DNA of 64,000 nt from Rhizoctonia solani (Eukaryota; Basidiomycota; Agaricomycetes; Cantharellales; Ceratobasidiaceae): contig NC_057371.1 of NCBI RefSeq assembly GCF_016906535.1, forward strand, positions 682,001-746,000, written 5' to 3'. Under the pieces are notes generated by a model that ran no database searches, had not been told where the DNA came from, and was given only the letters and a program-made list of their open reading frames with translations. A program made the position numbers and the translations under genes. How positions within the stretch are numbered: position 1 is the stretch's first letter; each line of letters begins with the position of its first letter. This document shows positions 35,608 through 48,159 of the stretch, piece by piece.

Positions 35608-36022
35608 GGCTGCCTGCACTACTAGAAATATATCGGTCAACCTGGCGAGTAAAAAAATAACCCGAGCTATAGATATCGTATCCAATTCTATTCGAGTTCG
35701 CTCTTACTCAGTAAGCTTAAGAGTACTTTTGTGTGTCTAGAGAATATTGTTGGTGGTGGATGTACAAGTTTGAGGGAAAGATATCACGTGATCCGGATTA
35801 ATTACGCAACTAAATTCTGGTCTCACCAAGTCCAACTGCTTGAGATATCGAGTCAAAATGATTAGTGGTCTCCTTTGATATAATGCCCCATTATATAAGA
35901 GACGCCCCTTTATAATACAAGCTAAAAGCTGGGCCAACATGTTTCCAAGGCAGGGAACAAACACAACATCAAGCATTTAGACACCCTATAGAGAAATTCC
36001 AGACTGAGAACGTAGTCATTGA
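35608..36022. other. Intergenic
   Basis: No supportable feature; 415 bases between ATXN10 start and ECM14-like stop. Confidence 0.5.
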
Positions 36023-37949
36023 TTACATGCCATCGTCTTCGATAAATTTGACGAGGCTCTTGACCGCTGAAGCTGTCTCCTCTCCAACAGGTTGGATATA
36101 CCGAGGTGGTAACAGGAATCCATACTTAAAGAGGAAATAAGCGCATGATAGCATGAGGTAAAATAGTAAAATAACATACTGTTCCAGTATCACGAAGCAT
36201 CAAGCTGTACGAGTATTTTATCCCTGCATCTCCGTATGTCCAATCGATGATATTCCCCGGTGCCCTGTGCACAACTCATTATTACACTCGGTGCATAAAT
36301 GGGTGGGGTACTCACGGGTACAAAAGCTCACACGATGCTCCCGACGTGTACGGAATACCATGAGTCTCCCGTAGCGCTTTGGTCGCTCCAAGAGCGGCTT
36401 CGATCAGATTCTCCGCATGTGGTGCAACATGTTCACACGAATACGAGTAAGGGTACATCACTACGCGTAAGTTAGCATACAGGGGCCGATTAAGTTAGGT
36501 TACTAACGTACGCTGTTGTCCATAACTGCGTAGATCCAAGAACCCTCGGATCTTGGGAGTACGGCGGATGTAGTTTGCAATGGCAGTTACCTCAGGCGCT
36601 TGGAATGGATATGCGCCAGGGTACCAGTGTGAACATGGGTCCTCGGGGCTTCCAGAGACTTGAAACGGGCAGTTAGCGGCCAGTAATGGAAGGCTGGTCG
36701 ATATACCACTTACAGCGGTCTGACGCGTTCCACTGGTATCCCCAGTTCCTGTTCATATCAATACCCCGACACTCATGGTATGCAGCGTCGGGTTGAAGCT
36801 GCATTCTATTCTTGTACCACAATCGGTCAGTGGACCAGGTGTACGCATAGCCGTCGGGATTGGGAACGGGAATAATGGTGAAATCCTATGAGAGAATCAT
36901 CAGCCTATATAAGATTAGGATAGGCAGACAACGTTTACAAATTTATTCAATAAATGTTGGAGCGATCCGGGCTCGCCCTCAGGCGTAACCAAAGCGTGGG
37001 CAATGTAAAGAGCAGCTGCTGAAGCTATCCACTACACAAAAGTTCAATCCGGTATTGAGTAAGATATCTAGACTAGAACTCACCTCCCGGGCGTGCTGCG
37101 CGCCTTGGATAACCATCCTGTCCTTGATAGGTCGGCTTAGCGTTATCGCATCAAACCTAGGGTTCGAGTACAGATCTCGCATGGTAGTCGCACGACCACG
37201 CAAAATGAGCTCCCCGACTTCCATCAGTCTGCTGATTAAGTTTCCTGCATAATGATGAGCCATCTCTACAAGCGGATGTGTGTCCCAAATAGTAGATTTA
37301 TTGCTCTTCCTCTCGTCCTTGCTCTTGTGTTTCTTTCCTTTCTTGCCTCCGGCGCGGCTTCGTTTCCCAATCCGGATGGCGAACACATCCCTTTCCTCCG
37401 ACGATGCTCCTAACCAGACGACTTCGACTAGTTTAGGATACTGAGATGCCAGAGCGACGACGAATTGATTTATCTCCTCATATGTGTGATAGGCTCGGTG
37501 AAACTCATTATCTTGTAGTGAAGATAAATCTATTTTCGGATGTTTAGATGAGCTAGCCGTTGTGGGGTGATAATCATAGTGTAAGGGAACGAATGGGGAA
37601 GTGTTGTGTACCGCCGGTTAGCCAAGGAGAGTGGCAAGTCGGCCGTAGTATCCATGTGAACATCCACGTGGCTTGGCGTGAGGTGCCATACGTCGATGTT
37701 GGCTTTCTGCAGTTCAGAAATGAGTAAATGCCTACTACCACCTGACGAAGGGCTCTCGAAATTGCTTACATTCATCAGGTTAATCATGTGAACTAGATCC
37801 CCATGACTGGAGATGCCATAACGCCGCAGTTCGAAACTCGTGTAGTTTGCGGGCAAGCCGGAGTTTTGAATTGAGGATAGTAAAGGTTGTTGCGTTGGGT
37901 GACCCAGCACTACTCCGAGAAATAGGGGTGCAGAGAGAGGGCTGGCCAT
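36023..37949 (-). CDS. ECM14: ECM14-type metallocarboxypeptidase-like protein, predicted catalytically inactive
   Basis: Eight exons: 37949-37612, 37552-37084, 37031-36939, 36885-36714, 36658-36512, 36460-36316, 36264-36180 and 36124-36023; 1551 nt, 516 aa, in frame. The M14 domain follows a pro-region and contains [19 protein letters not shown] (first His and Glu zinc ligands), [28 protein letters not shown] and [18 protein letters not shown]. Two canonical residues are replaced: the third zinc ligand His (normally HSYxQ) is Arg in LDLRSYGQQ, and the catalytic Glu before LRDTG is Met (SLMLRDTG). Yeast Ecm14 is a known pseudo-carboxypeptidase of the secretory pathway and cell wall. A Lys-rich insert ([16 protein letters not shown]) interrupts the domain. 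The start at 37949 is the first in-frame ATG; an upstream exon is possible. Confidence 0.88.
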
Positions 37950-39394
37950 AGCCGAAGGTCCAGCATGATCACTCCTCAATTGCAAACGCTCGCTAAGTCC
38001 GGAGTTGGGATTCAAACAGAGCGCATTCAAATGCCAATGGAGGGCAATCGGAGTCTTCCAAGCTCGGGATGTTAACGAAACCGATATGTTTGCCAAGGAT
38101 AATCCACTACAACCAGGTCTACGTCACAAAACCAGAAACCAGAAGGTGATGGCGAGTGTTAGCCGACACAATGAGCACGTGACACAATTGAAACAGCCCT
38201 GATCAGCACAGATTAAATTTAACTTGCTCAAGTCCAGCCACCACCACACCGGTTCGGCAATGTCTTCTGGCCGGGGTCAACCCACATTACTACTTTGGTA
38301 TTATGTGTTCTACTTCACATTCGGGTGCGGCCACAGTTCGTTATAATGGAGTCCTGCTCCGACACAATCCGACTCTAGTACCAGTCGATGTCCTCCGCAG
38401 CGCCACGCTTCTTGGAGATCCTGGTCGGTGTTCCTTACAATTATTGTCCAGAATAACTTTCCTTAAGTTTGGCCCGTTGGCCGTCGGCATCACCATACCT
38501 TGGCATTCTTGCATCATCAGAGCCGATGTGGGGGAAGGTGGAGAAGACAGCTAAAAGGCACAGACGGACATATAGCCGGTGTTTTAGCGACGAATTTTGA
38601 TTTATTTTTGGTCCTTCTGCTCTTCTAATGGTGGCCCTAGCACCCCCAATGACGCCGAGGAATGTTGTTTTCGTTTATCAACACCTCCTAATCCCAGGGG
38701 CAAGCTTTCAATCAGTGCCCAGACGCACGTCCTCGAGATCCAAATTTGGTTCCGGCCGAGTCTCTGGGCTGAACCAGATGCTCCCGATTTGTACACTAGC
38801 ATATGCAGGTAGTAAACATACGGAGTAGTGCCAAGAGAAGAAGTGATGGCCACAGATGCGAGCACATGCAATCACTGGGCTTCGATTTCGTGCTCGCCAG
38901 ACCCCAATACATTTCAAATTAATTTGGTCATCTCCCGGTCGGCTGAAAGTATGTTTGGCGACGGTTCCTACTGCGCCCCAAACCAAAAATTTATCGATTG
39001 TATGGTGCATAGAGTCGATCCGGTCGTGGTCCAGCCCATTTGCCGGCGATACCGGTCGTCAGCAATTGCGATCATGGTGTGATGGAATAGGACATCTTTG
39101 CTCCGCTTCTTCGAGTGTCAGCAAGCGAGCACATGGGCTGCAAGCGCAGGACCAATCACATCGCGTACCAAGCTGATACCGCCAGGTTTTATCGTCTCCA
39201 CTCCCAAAGGCACACGAAGCATGGTGCTACGTCTTCGAATTCTATCTCCAATTCATCTTGGTCCACAAGGTACATGCAGTCCCACTCTTCCGCCCTTTAT
39301 AAACCTCACAAATCTTGGCTTCCTGTTCTCACCCCTCAGCCCACGGCCGTTGACGCTTCCCCTACGCGCGACGAATCCCCCCCGTGCTATAGCC
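37950..39394. other. Intergenic, divergent ECM14-like and peptide-transporter genes
   Basis: About 1.4 kb without coding structure supported by splicing or domains, holding both promoters. The stretch just before 39395 is rich in C and T. Confidence 0.5.
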
Positions 39395-41367
39395 ATGGCG
39401 TCCGAACCCCACGTTGATGTTGATGAAGTCGTTGCTCTCTCCAAGGTGCAGACTATTGACGAGAAGCGTGACCTCAAACATGATTATGACCAAGATTCAA
39501 CGTGAGCATTTTGGAATACTGTCACCATGTCAATCCACTGACCCCACATGTAGGGACGAGGTCGTCGACCCCAGTTTGCTTCCCACGGAGGAGGAAAAAC
39601 ATACTTTGCGCCGAGTTGCGGATACTATTCCTTTCGCCGCATGGACCATTGTGTTCGTCGAGTTTGCCGAGCGGTTCTCATGGTATGGAACGACGGGTCC
39701 TATGACCAATTACGTTCAACAACCGCTCCCAGAAGGCTCGAGAGCTGGTAATACGCTAAAACCTGATGACGTTGCTGGTGCACTTGGTCGGTAAGTGTAT
39801 CAATATGAAACAAATAAATAAACTTACTCACTTATATGCAGTGGTCAACGTACGTCTACCGCACTTGGCAACTTCCGTCAATTCTGGACCTACTTTACGC
39901 CTATCATCGGTGCCATTGTTGCTGATACATACTATGGTCGCTTCAAGGCCATCTGTGTATTCTATACCATTTGTTTGGTTGGTCATATTCTCCTCGTCTT
40001 TGTCTCGATCCCTCAAGCCATCGAGCATCCCAATGGCGCTCTCGGAGGATTCATCATCTCCCTTGTCATCATGGGCCTTGGGACGGGTGGATTCAAGTCC
40101 AACATTTCGCCCCTCGTCGCCGAACAGTACCGTGGCAAACTACACAAGCGCGTTCTCCCCAGCGGCGAGACCGTCCTCGTTGATCCTAGTCTTACTGTGC
40201 AGAGGACCTTTTTGTACTTCTACATGATGATCAACTGTGGCTCCCTCGTTTCACTCACCACTACTTTTGCGGAGAAGTATGTCGGTTTCTGGCTCGCCTA
40301 TGCGCTCCCCACCTTCGTCTTCTTGCTCATTCCTCCTATTCTCGTGTGGGGTAACAAGAGGTACCACAAGACCCCTCCTCGCGGTTCCGTCCTTGTCGAG
40401 GCCTTCCGTGTCTTCCGTATTGCCGCCCGTGGCAAGTGGTCTATCAACCCAGTTCGTCTCTTCAAGAACTTCACCAGCCCCGACTTCTGGGAGAGTGCTA
40501 AGCCCAGCTACCACCTTAACAAGAGGACTGGTGAAAGTGGCACCGGAGCTGGTACCGTTCCTTCCGCTATTACCTGGGACGATGAGTTTGCCGATGAGGT
40601 CATGCGTGCGATGAAGGCGTGCAAGGTCTTGTGAGTTCTATTTTTAGCAAGCGCCTGCTTCAGGTTTCTGATAGTAGCTGTTTTCTTCTTACAGTGCCTT
40701 CTTCCCTCTCTACTGGATCTCTTACGACCAAATGACCAACAACTTGACGTCTCAAGCCGCGACCATGAAGCTCAATGGCGTGCCCAACGAAATCGTGAAC
40801 AACCTCAACCCGCTCTCGCTCGTTATCATGATCCCCATTATGGAGCGCATCGTTTACCCGGCCCTTCGTCGTGCCAAGATCAACTTCACGCCCATCAAAC
40901 GTATCGCTTTCGGCTTCTTCCTTGCCTCGCTCTCCATGGTCTACACCACTATCATCCAGTACTATATCTACAAGAAAGGCCCATGCGGCAAATTCGCCTC
41001 TCAGTGCGACGACCCTGCTCCCCTCAACGTCTGGCTCCAAGCGCCCTCTTACGTTATCATCGGTCTTTCCGAGATCTTTGCTTCCATCACCGGTCTCGAG
41101 TACGCATTCACCAAGGCCCCTGAACGCATGAAGTCCGTGGTTACTTCCATCTTCTTGTTCATGTCCGCCCTCGCATCCGCGATCGAGTTCGGTCTTGTTG
41201 GTGTAAGCACGGATCCTTACCTCATGTGGATGTATGCCGGTGTTGCCATCACGAGTTTCCTCGCTGGCATTGCTTTCTGGTTTACTTTCCGCTCCCTCGA
41301 TGCCGAGGAAGATGCCCTTAATACCATTGGTGCTACTGGACGTTCCGGTTTCAAGGATGAGAAGTGA
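39395..41367 (+). CDS. PTR2: POT/PTR2-family proton-coupled oligopeptide transporter
   Basis: Exons 39395-39501, 39554-39790, 39842-40630 and 40695-41367; 1806 nt, 601 aa, in frame. The family signature FVEFAERFSWYG (ExxERFxYYG) lies in the first membrane helix, followed by FRQFWTYFTPIIGAIVADTY and MGLGTGGFKSNISPLVAEQ, the POT motifs. About 12 hydrophobic helices can be traced, with a large loop around the exon 3/4 border and YDQMTNNL after it. It should import di- and tripeptides at the plasma membrane. Codon use is strongly biased to C-ending codons (CTC, ATC, GTC, ACC), unlike most neighbours, which suggests high expression. Confidence 0.96.
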
Positions 41368-41981
41368 GCGTGTATGAGTGTAGATGTTTATTGGGCTTTG
41401 GGTCGATGCTGTGTTTATGTTCTTTGTACGTTGTATAATGAAATTCTTCTACTTTCTTTTCTATCCTCAGTTGTGTGACGACTGTTTTGAATTGTTTAAA
41501 GTGATTGGCCTCGTTTGAACAAAAAGTCTACTTCTCAGTTACTCGATGCGAGACATGTCGTTTGTCTAACTTGACATGGAATATAGTAGATTGTCAATAA
41601 AGCAGCTATGGAACAGCAACAAAACTTTCCTAGCCTAGCCCCAAAGATGGGCAGTATCCACCAAATAAAATGAATTAATGGGGTTTTATTTGCATGTCCA
41701 TATTTTAGAATGCGTGTTACAGCTCCGTAGACCGTATTTATCTTGCGCTCGTGTCAATATATGTATGACCCGCGCTCCTCCGAATACTCTCCTGCCACCA
41801 GGGCGACTACTGGGTAAGCGGCGCGGAACGTGCGGTCGAATTGAGCATCGTTACAAACCCAGGCACCACTTTGCCGTAATCATAGTTATCAGTATACCAG
41901 ATAAGCTTTGGTATGTCTGGTGAGTTTCCATCGGTCGCGCCAGTCATCTGCTCGATATTCAGATTAGATAACAACAACAGT
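41368..41981. other. Intergenic, convergent PTR2 and GT25 genes
   Basis: Both 3' trailers; no coding structure. Confidence 0.5.
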
Positions 41982-43560
41982 TCAACATTGCATACATATA
42001 TCACAATCTAAGATGGTCCTTTCCAGGCTCCCAATGTGCCGGCTCGCTATGAAGATCCTGTTGTTTTCCACCATTTTAATACGTTCCAACACACTGTCTA
42101 CCAAAAATTCTGTTTTCAACCCGCCTGTGCCTGCAACAATGTCGGAAGGATTATCTTTGGTTTGCAAAACGACTGCGGGCAGAACCGAGTAGATCTTGAT
42201 AAGTTCATGGTAGCCGAGGTGAATAAAGGTATGATCTGAAGGTGCAATCCATTAGCTAATGGCAGGTAAGTTTTGGCTAGGAATCATTTACCGATTGGCC
42301 GTGAATACGCAAAGCGTTCACTTCGAAGGAAGCGAACGAGCTTACGCGCTCCTCGTTTCGATACAGCATAGGCATGGGTGCACATTGTATGCGTGGAACG
42401 ATGAAGGGCAGGTGTATATTTGAGTTTAGGATGGCCCCATTCATGAGACTGGCAATGACCTGATAATACTCGATTGAGCAGTGTTCAAAGGGGCATTTGA
42501 GGACAGCGCATCTACGTACCTAGCATTACTACGTCCCAATCCTCCGGCAGAGCGGGCCACATTTCGCGAGCTCGTTTCTCGAGATCAAACTCCATGTCAA
42601 TATCGTCCTCGAAAACGATGACAGATTCGTCAGGCCCGTCAGCGACAGAACGAAGCACCTACGCTGGTTTAGTTCAGTCTGTAGAAGTAAGAGTTCGACG
42701 CATTACCTGATAATGAGAATACCAGCAGCTGACCGCAGCCAACGATATTGGTGTAGGCATAGTGATATTGAACCCTGCCATATGTGTAAGGGGTGGTCTA
42801 GAGAGCCGAATAAGATACCAGGTCGTGCACTCTAGAGTCCGATTGAATAATTCACCTTGTATCCGGAACTGGAGCTTTGGGTAGCGGGGGTAACTGGGCG
42901 TATCGAGGGTCATCATGCAGGGACCAGATATCGGCATATTCAATGCCTAAGCGGACAATTACATGAGCAGTTGACGTGTGATAAGAACAATGGTTACCCA
43001 CCAATAGGATCCTTTGGAATACCGTGTTTAAACATTTCTTCAACCTCGTCCGACCACGCAAAGTTAAGTTCGGGGATAAGAGATTCTAGGCCTTCGCGGC
43101 TTTCTTCGCGAGCCCACCTTACGCGTTCCAGGATTTCAGCAACTCTGGGGTCTGAAAGGTCAATCGCATTCGACCACTCAAATTCAAGCCCCATAGCACG
43201 TCGAATGCGTTCCATATGCTCTCGCCGATCGACCCGGCGCTCAAGGCCAATTACCACGATCTTTGAGGCGATCCCAAGGTGTGGATGAGGGGCTTTTCCT
43301 TGTCCTGGCATTTTGGGGTGTAATAGTGCTAGACGCTGCCTGTAAGGCGATGCACTGCTCAAAGTGGGATTCAATGCATGGATATCTGCCAGCTGGGCCT
43401 CTGTCAGATTGATCGTGTTGTTTGTCGTAAGAGCACCCTTCTGAGAGTTCCAAAAAGTGGCATTTAAATGAGGTGTATATTCAGGACCAAGGAGGAAGTA
43501 GACGGTAATGGTGCATAGTATGATACCAATAGCCACGGACGTAGTCCGCTGGATGGGCAT
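41982..43560 (-). CDS. GT25-family glycosyltransferase, type II membrane protein
   Basis: Exons 43560-43002, 42946-42856, 42797-42707, 42658-42520, 42459-42292 and 42235-41982; 1302 nt, 433 aa, in frame. A short cytosolic end and one membrane anchor (SVAIGIILCTITVYFLL) precede the catalytic region: SKIVVIGLERRVDRREHM (GT25 opening), VSCWYSHYQVLRSV, SVIVFEDDIDMEF with the E-D-D-I-D metal/nucleotide-sugar motif, and TMCTHAYAVSKRGARKL. The end GTGGLKTEFLVDSVLERI is typical of fungal members. GT25 enzymes transfer galactose or glucose in the Golgi; the acceptor is unknown. The start lies 14 bases from the alternative start of the divergent gene. Confidence 0.9.
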
Positions 43561-43730
43561 TTTTCCGGTTCAGAATGAGGGCGAGGAGCAAGTTCAAACT
43601 TGACCGCGTGTACTTTTTGCCTGATCGACGTTCCTGGACCCTGCTTTGCACCGCCACCCAGGTATTTCAAAGGAGCCAAGGTCATCACAATCATATACTT
43701 GATTGCAACCATCATGTCAGCCCAAAGAGG

Positions 43731-45312
43731 ATGACTGGTACCGCTCTGGGAGGAGCCTTAGGTGATGCCATTGGGCTATTTACAGAATTCTTATCGCGCT
43801 CATACGCTATTGAGCTCTATGGTCCCACCCCAAGCTTCTCGCTCCAATCACCATTACCAGAGCCCCACTCACCGTCGTTGGTTGGAATCAAGCCCGACAG
43901 GCATAGGTCTATGTTTGAACCTTCCGGGTGGACCGATGATACCGATCACTCCATTTTAATACTGCTCTCATTTTTGGCGAGCAACGGAACTTGCCTAGAC
44001 CCTCACGACTTCGCTCTTCGTCTTAAATTCTGGGTAGCAAATGGCTTGCGGTGTTTGGATCGCCTTCCGCTCGGCCTAGGAAGAACTGTGGGGAACGTAG
44101 TACGGGATAAAGATTTTGAAAAAGATCCTGTAGGAACGGCAGTCAAGTTGAGCGAGAAACGGAGCCAAAGACAAAAATCTGACGAGTTGGTGTGTAGATA
44201 CTGGGAAGGAACCAACCGATATGTTGCTGCCAATGGCGCTCTGATGAGAACGGCTATCATCGGTGCACTCCTTTTCCAGGACTCAGATGGAACAAACGGT
44301 GTGGATCGGGCCATGAATGGTGCGCTACAACTTGCAGCCACAACACACCCAGACCCAAGGTTAGTTCATGAATCTACCAGAAACTTACCATTTGAACATT
44401 TCGATATCAATAACTCATCTCTAGGTGCTTGGTGTCGTGTACAATAGTCACCGGCCTAGTAGCAGCTGTGAGTTTCCCATCAATGTTCATGATGGTCCAC
44501 CCCAATAAATATGTGTAATAGATAATGCGCAACGAAATTCACTCCCTCCAAGACTTCGACCGCATTGTTCAACAAAGCACTGATTTTGTTCAGAACTATA
44601 AAGATCACCCACTTAAACCTGGCGCATATGCTCCGGAGCGTCTGAGTGAAGATCAACTTAATGACCTTCGTAAGCACATATACGCAGGGAGCTTGGATGA
44701 ACTGGAATTAGATAGTCGTCAGTCAGTAATTCACTTAATATCTCCCCTAAAATACTATACTGATGGTCTTTCCAGACATATTGGATACACTTTTAAATGC
44801 CTTGGAGCTGGAACTTGGGCATTGCGCAAAGTCCTGAACACTCCCGAATCGAACAAATCTGGAATATTCGAGCGGTGCATTACTGAAATCACCATGCAAG
44901 GTGGCGACGCCGATACGTGAGTGGATAAACACATGTACCAATTTTGCCTGTTGATATGGGCCTTTGTAGAAACGCGACCGTAGCAGGTTCTCTCTTGGGT
45001 GCATATCTCACCGATACTGGGCTCCCTGACCACTGGGTTCGTCATCTTCGTCATGCTCCTTGGCTTGCAGAAAAGATGCAGTGTGCTGGGTCGTTGCTCG
45101 GATTTGGAGGAGATTATGACCCCAGTAGCGACCCGGATGTGCTCATCGATGGAGGAAAGGGCGCGTTCACACCCGAGGAGCTGAACCGTCGGTATGACGA
45201 ACTCATGTGTGAGGTTGGAAAAAGGGTCAATGATGGACTTCCCCTGCCGGGCTCTCATGGGTCAGGTAGTAAAGGAGGGAAGAGCGAGAAGGACGGGTGC
45301 ATTATGTGTTAA
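43731..45312 (+). CDS. ADP-ribosylglycohydrolase (ARH/DraG family) with C-terminal CaaX-like box
   Basis: Exons 43731-44359, 44425-44467, 44522-44721, 44776-44916 and 44970-45312; 1356 nt, 451 aa, in frame. An alternative start at 43575 adds a short upstream exon (43575-43607) or an open read-through. The fold is recognised by GGALGDAIGLFTEF, SGWTDDTDHSILIL (metal-binding T-D-D), NRYVAANGALMRTAIIGAL, HIGYTFKCLGAGTWALR and GGDADTNATVAGSLLGAYL (second metal site). It should remove ADP-ribose from proteins or hydrolyse related metabolites using Mg. The last residues, KGGKSEKDGCIMC, are a basic stretch plus C-I-M-C, matching a CaaX prenylation box, which would place the enzyme on membranes. Confidence 0.9.
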
Positions 45313-46966
45313 AGTGATAAAAGTTTAGTTTTCATTTTGCTCTATTTCACGTATGCACTGGTGCCTCGTTTATTTCTGTATTCAACAATTCAGCCCGAAC
45401 CGATTTGTATACTTGAGAATATAGTATGTACATCATTATCAACCTGTCATTTATTGTAAAGAAGGCCTGCAACAACAGATAATATGATCGTGTACTTGAA
45501 CTGAGGTGAATCACAGTCATTATTTGAGGCTGTGGTCCGGAGCGCGCGGAGGTTCACAAGTCGAGACTTTGGCATCGGGATGCCCCCGCACCCACTATGT
45601 TTATATACTTATACGCATATAGGTGGGTCTGATTCCAGTCTTCTGCCATGCCTCGCGTGCAACTATTCACACGCGTATAGTTCTTTTTGCTCCGCTACCC
45701 CCATCACTCTATATTCCGCAATAGCTATTCTATATACATGCTTGCCAGTCCTCCCACCTATGTGCTTGTGGTCGAAAACGACCGCCCGACCCGCGAGTCA
45801 TGTTCGCGCCTCAATGATCCAGGCCCATCCATTACTTTGTGCTAGATCCTGTGCTGATGCTGACTCCCAAAGATAATTCTATCATGTATATATATACAAA
45901 TTTCGATGGTTTCAGCCCTATGATGTACAATTCGTCATATCCATTTACATGTTATCCAGAGCACCGAGTTTGAACGGCCGGTGTTTAACGTAGGGTGTTC
46001 AAGCACCTCACCTTGGCCGCTCGGGCTAATGATCAATGCGCCAGCTGGCATGCGCGGCGTTGTCGGCACGCTCGTCATGTGGAATAAACCTTAGAGTTGC
46101 GAGATTCAGCTCAGTGCGTAAAAATAATTTGTGGGGTGAGAAATAAATCATTTTCGGCTGATTCACTTCGCAAGACAACACCTCTCACCGTTTGATTAAA
46201 GATTGAACGATGAAATCATTTTATCCTTGTTGGATCCAATGATCAGTTTGGCGACTAAAGATACAATCTATCAAACAAACAACACTCACAAAGCTCATTG
46301 TAAGATAACATCAACGTGGTACCAGTCCCCTAGAATACTTTAGCCACTCCTGCATATATGGTCTGTTCAGTCAAATTCAGACGTACAACCCACTGGAACA
46401 GTGACTGAAGCTCTCCCAAGCCCCAGAATACTACCAGCGTTATTGCCCATGAACTCTCAATATCTCGCGAGGTAACCTTAAGCATCTTCTGCCTTTGCTA
46501 TTATATCTTTTAGAATTAAAATTCTTTACAATAGTGCCTAACTTGAACACGTCTGATGGGTCGTACAGGATTAGATGAACTACCGGAGTAACAATATTCC
46601 AACGCACTTATGAGCTTGGCGCTACCCTAGCCCGGTAAGCCCGTTGGGAAGTGTACGAATAAAGTACACGAGTTCTTGGATGCGTTGACATCGGAGATAA
46701 TATTGACTGTCTTTGCTGGCGCAGATCCATCCAAATTACGGATCTGGGTATCACGAATGCACCACTTACCTAGGCGGTTTGATTGATGGGCTTCAATTTA
46801 GCCTAGATTCAGAAAAATATGGTGAGTATCAGCACCATCAATCTAGCCCGGGTCGCATCGGTACAAAACTTCTGACGTGAAGCCCAGAGGTATATATACC
46901 GACCTCTCGCTTGCTTTTTTGACAACATCACACCATATTCAGTGACTTATTCCAACTCAAGAAACC
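45313..46966. other. Intergenic region before the GH16 pseudogene
   Basis: About 1.65 kb without coding structure. TATATATA at 46891-46898 is 69 bases before the GH16 start codon. Confidence 0.5.
46891..46898 (+). promoter_or_regulatory. TATA box of the GH16 pseudogene
   Basis: TATATATA 69 bases before ATG 46967. Confidence 0.5.
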
Positions 46967-48159
46967 ATGGTCCGCACTTTATTACTTGCGCCTTTTGCCA
47001 TCGCTGTAGCGTCTGCGGCAACTTTGACCGAGCGCCAAGCCAATACTTGCGCTTGTGGATACAAAGACTCTACTGGAGCAGTATGGGTTCGTAACTTATT
47101 TTTTTTCTGTATACCGTACACTTATGGGCTATATAATTACAGCGGGAATCTATCGTCTCAGATTTCACTGCCGGTTCAGAGTCTGTCTTGAGTCAGAACT
47201 ACTATAAATTCACGTGGCAAGAAGATCATGAAAATGTTCCGTACGGAATGCAATACACCGCCAACAACGTATACGCATACAACGACGGTCTAGGGATCAA
47301 AGCTTCCGCATATTCTGGCAGTGGTCGAGTTCAGACTGGTGGAATCGGCACCACCCGCAGCGATATTCTTTACGGTACTTTCAGGATGAGAGCTACGGTC
47401 CCCAAGGTCAGTCATATTCTTTGTCTAAATGAGCATGATATTGATTCAGGATCATATTAGGTACCTGGCGTATGCTTCGGATTCTTCACCTATAAGAGTG
47501 ACACCCAGAAGCTGATACCGGTAAGTTAATATGAAACCGCATCCTCATTAGGATGGCTACTAACATCGGTGTAGAATTCTTGAGTTCGGACGTAGACTAT
47601 TATCAGCGCGTACATCAAACCAACCAGCCTGGTTTGATTAACGGTAACACAGACCTGAGCGCATATAAGGCTGTTGTTATCCCCGGGGCCGACTTTACGT
47701 GATTTCAGCAAAGTTTACCCTTCGCTGGTACGGAAAATGACAGAAATGATCTAAATCAGGGCTTTCCATGAACACCGTCTCGACTGGCTCCCAGGCTCTA
47801 CCAAGTACTATTATGATGGCTCCTTGAAGTCGGTACGTACTTCGTATAGCTTAATATCTTTCGGCCAATTCTGACATTGAAATTAACACAGACTGTTTCC
47901 AAAAACTCCCCTGCTGTCGCTTCTTCCATCCTTGCCAACGTTTAGTCTGACGGTGGCTCCGGCTGGACCAAGGGCCCACCAACCAAGGATGCCATTGCTA
48001 ACATCTATTACATCAAGGTTAGATTCGTCCTTTAATAACCTCCATGTAGATGATTAACTCAAATTTTCTCAGGCTTATTCCAACTCAACGTCGCTCTCGG
48101 CTAGTCAGTTCAACTCGCGCTGTGCAGCCGCCTCTAACAAGACGCCTTGCTCCATTTGA
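46967..48159 (+). pseudogene. GH16-family glucanase-like gene with one frame break and one nonsense codon
   Basis: Exons 46967-47086, 47143-47406, 47461-47520, 47575-47698, 47760-47832, 47892-48017 and 48073-48159 with normal splice sites. The product would have a signal peptide (MVRTLLLAPFAIAVASA), FTWQEDHENVPYGMQY, GVCFGFFTYKSDTQ and the GH16 active motif E-A-D-T-E split over an intron. At about 47507-47510 one base is missing, so SDTQ is followed by KLIP instead of EADTE. In exon 6 the conserved NVWSDG is NV-stop-SDG because TGG is TAG (47943-47945). The rest, to TGA at 48157, is conserved. Two independent lesions make a pseudogene likely; the nonsense change is not a length error. Confidence 0.82.

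Noticed and set aside
42774..42855. One-base surplus in GT25 exon 3
   Set aside because: Resolved by the upstream acceptor CTCTAG (42798), giving PPLTHMAGFNITMP in frame.
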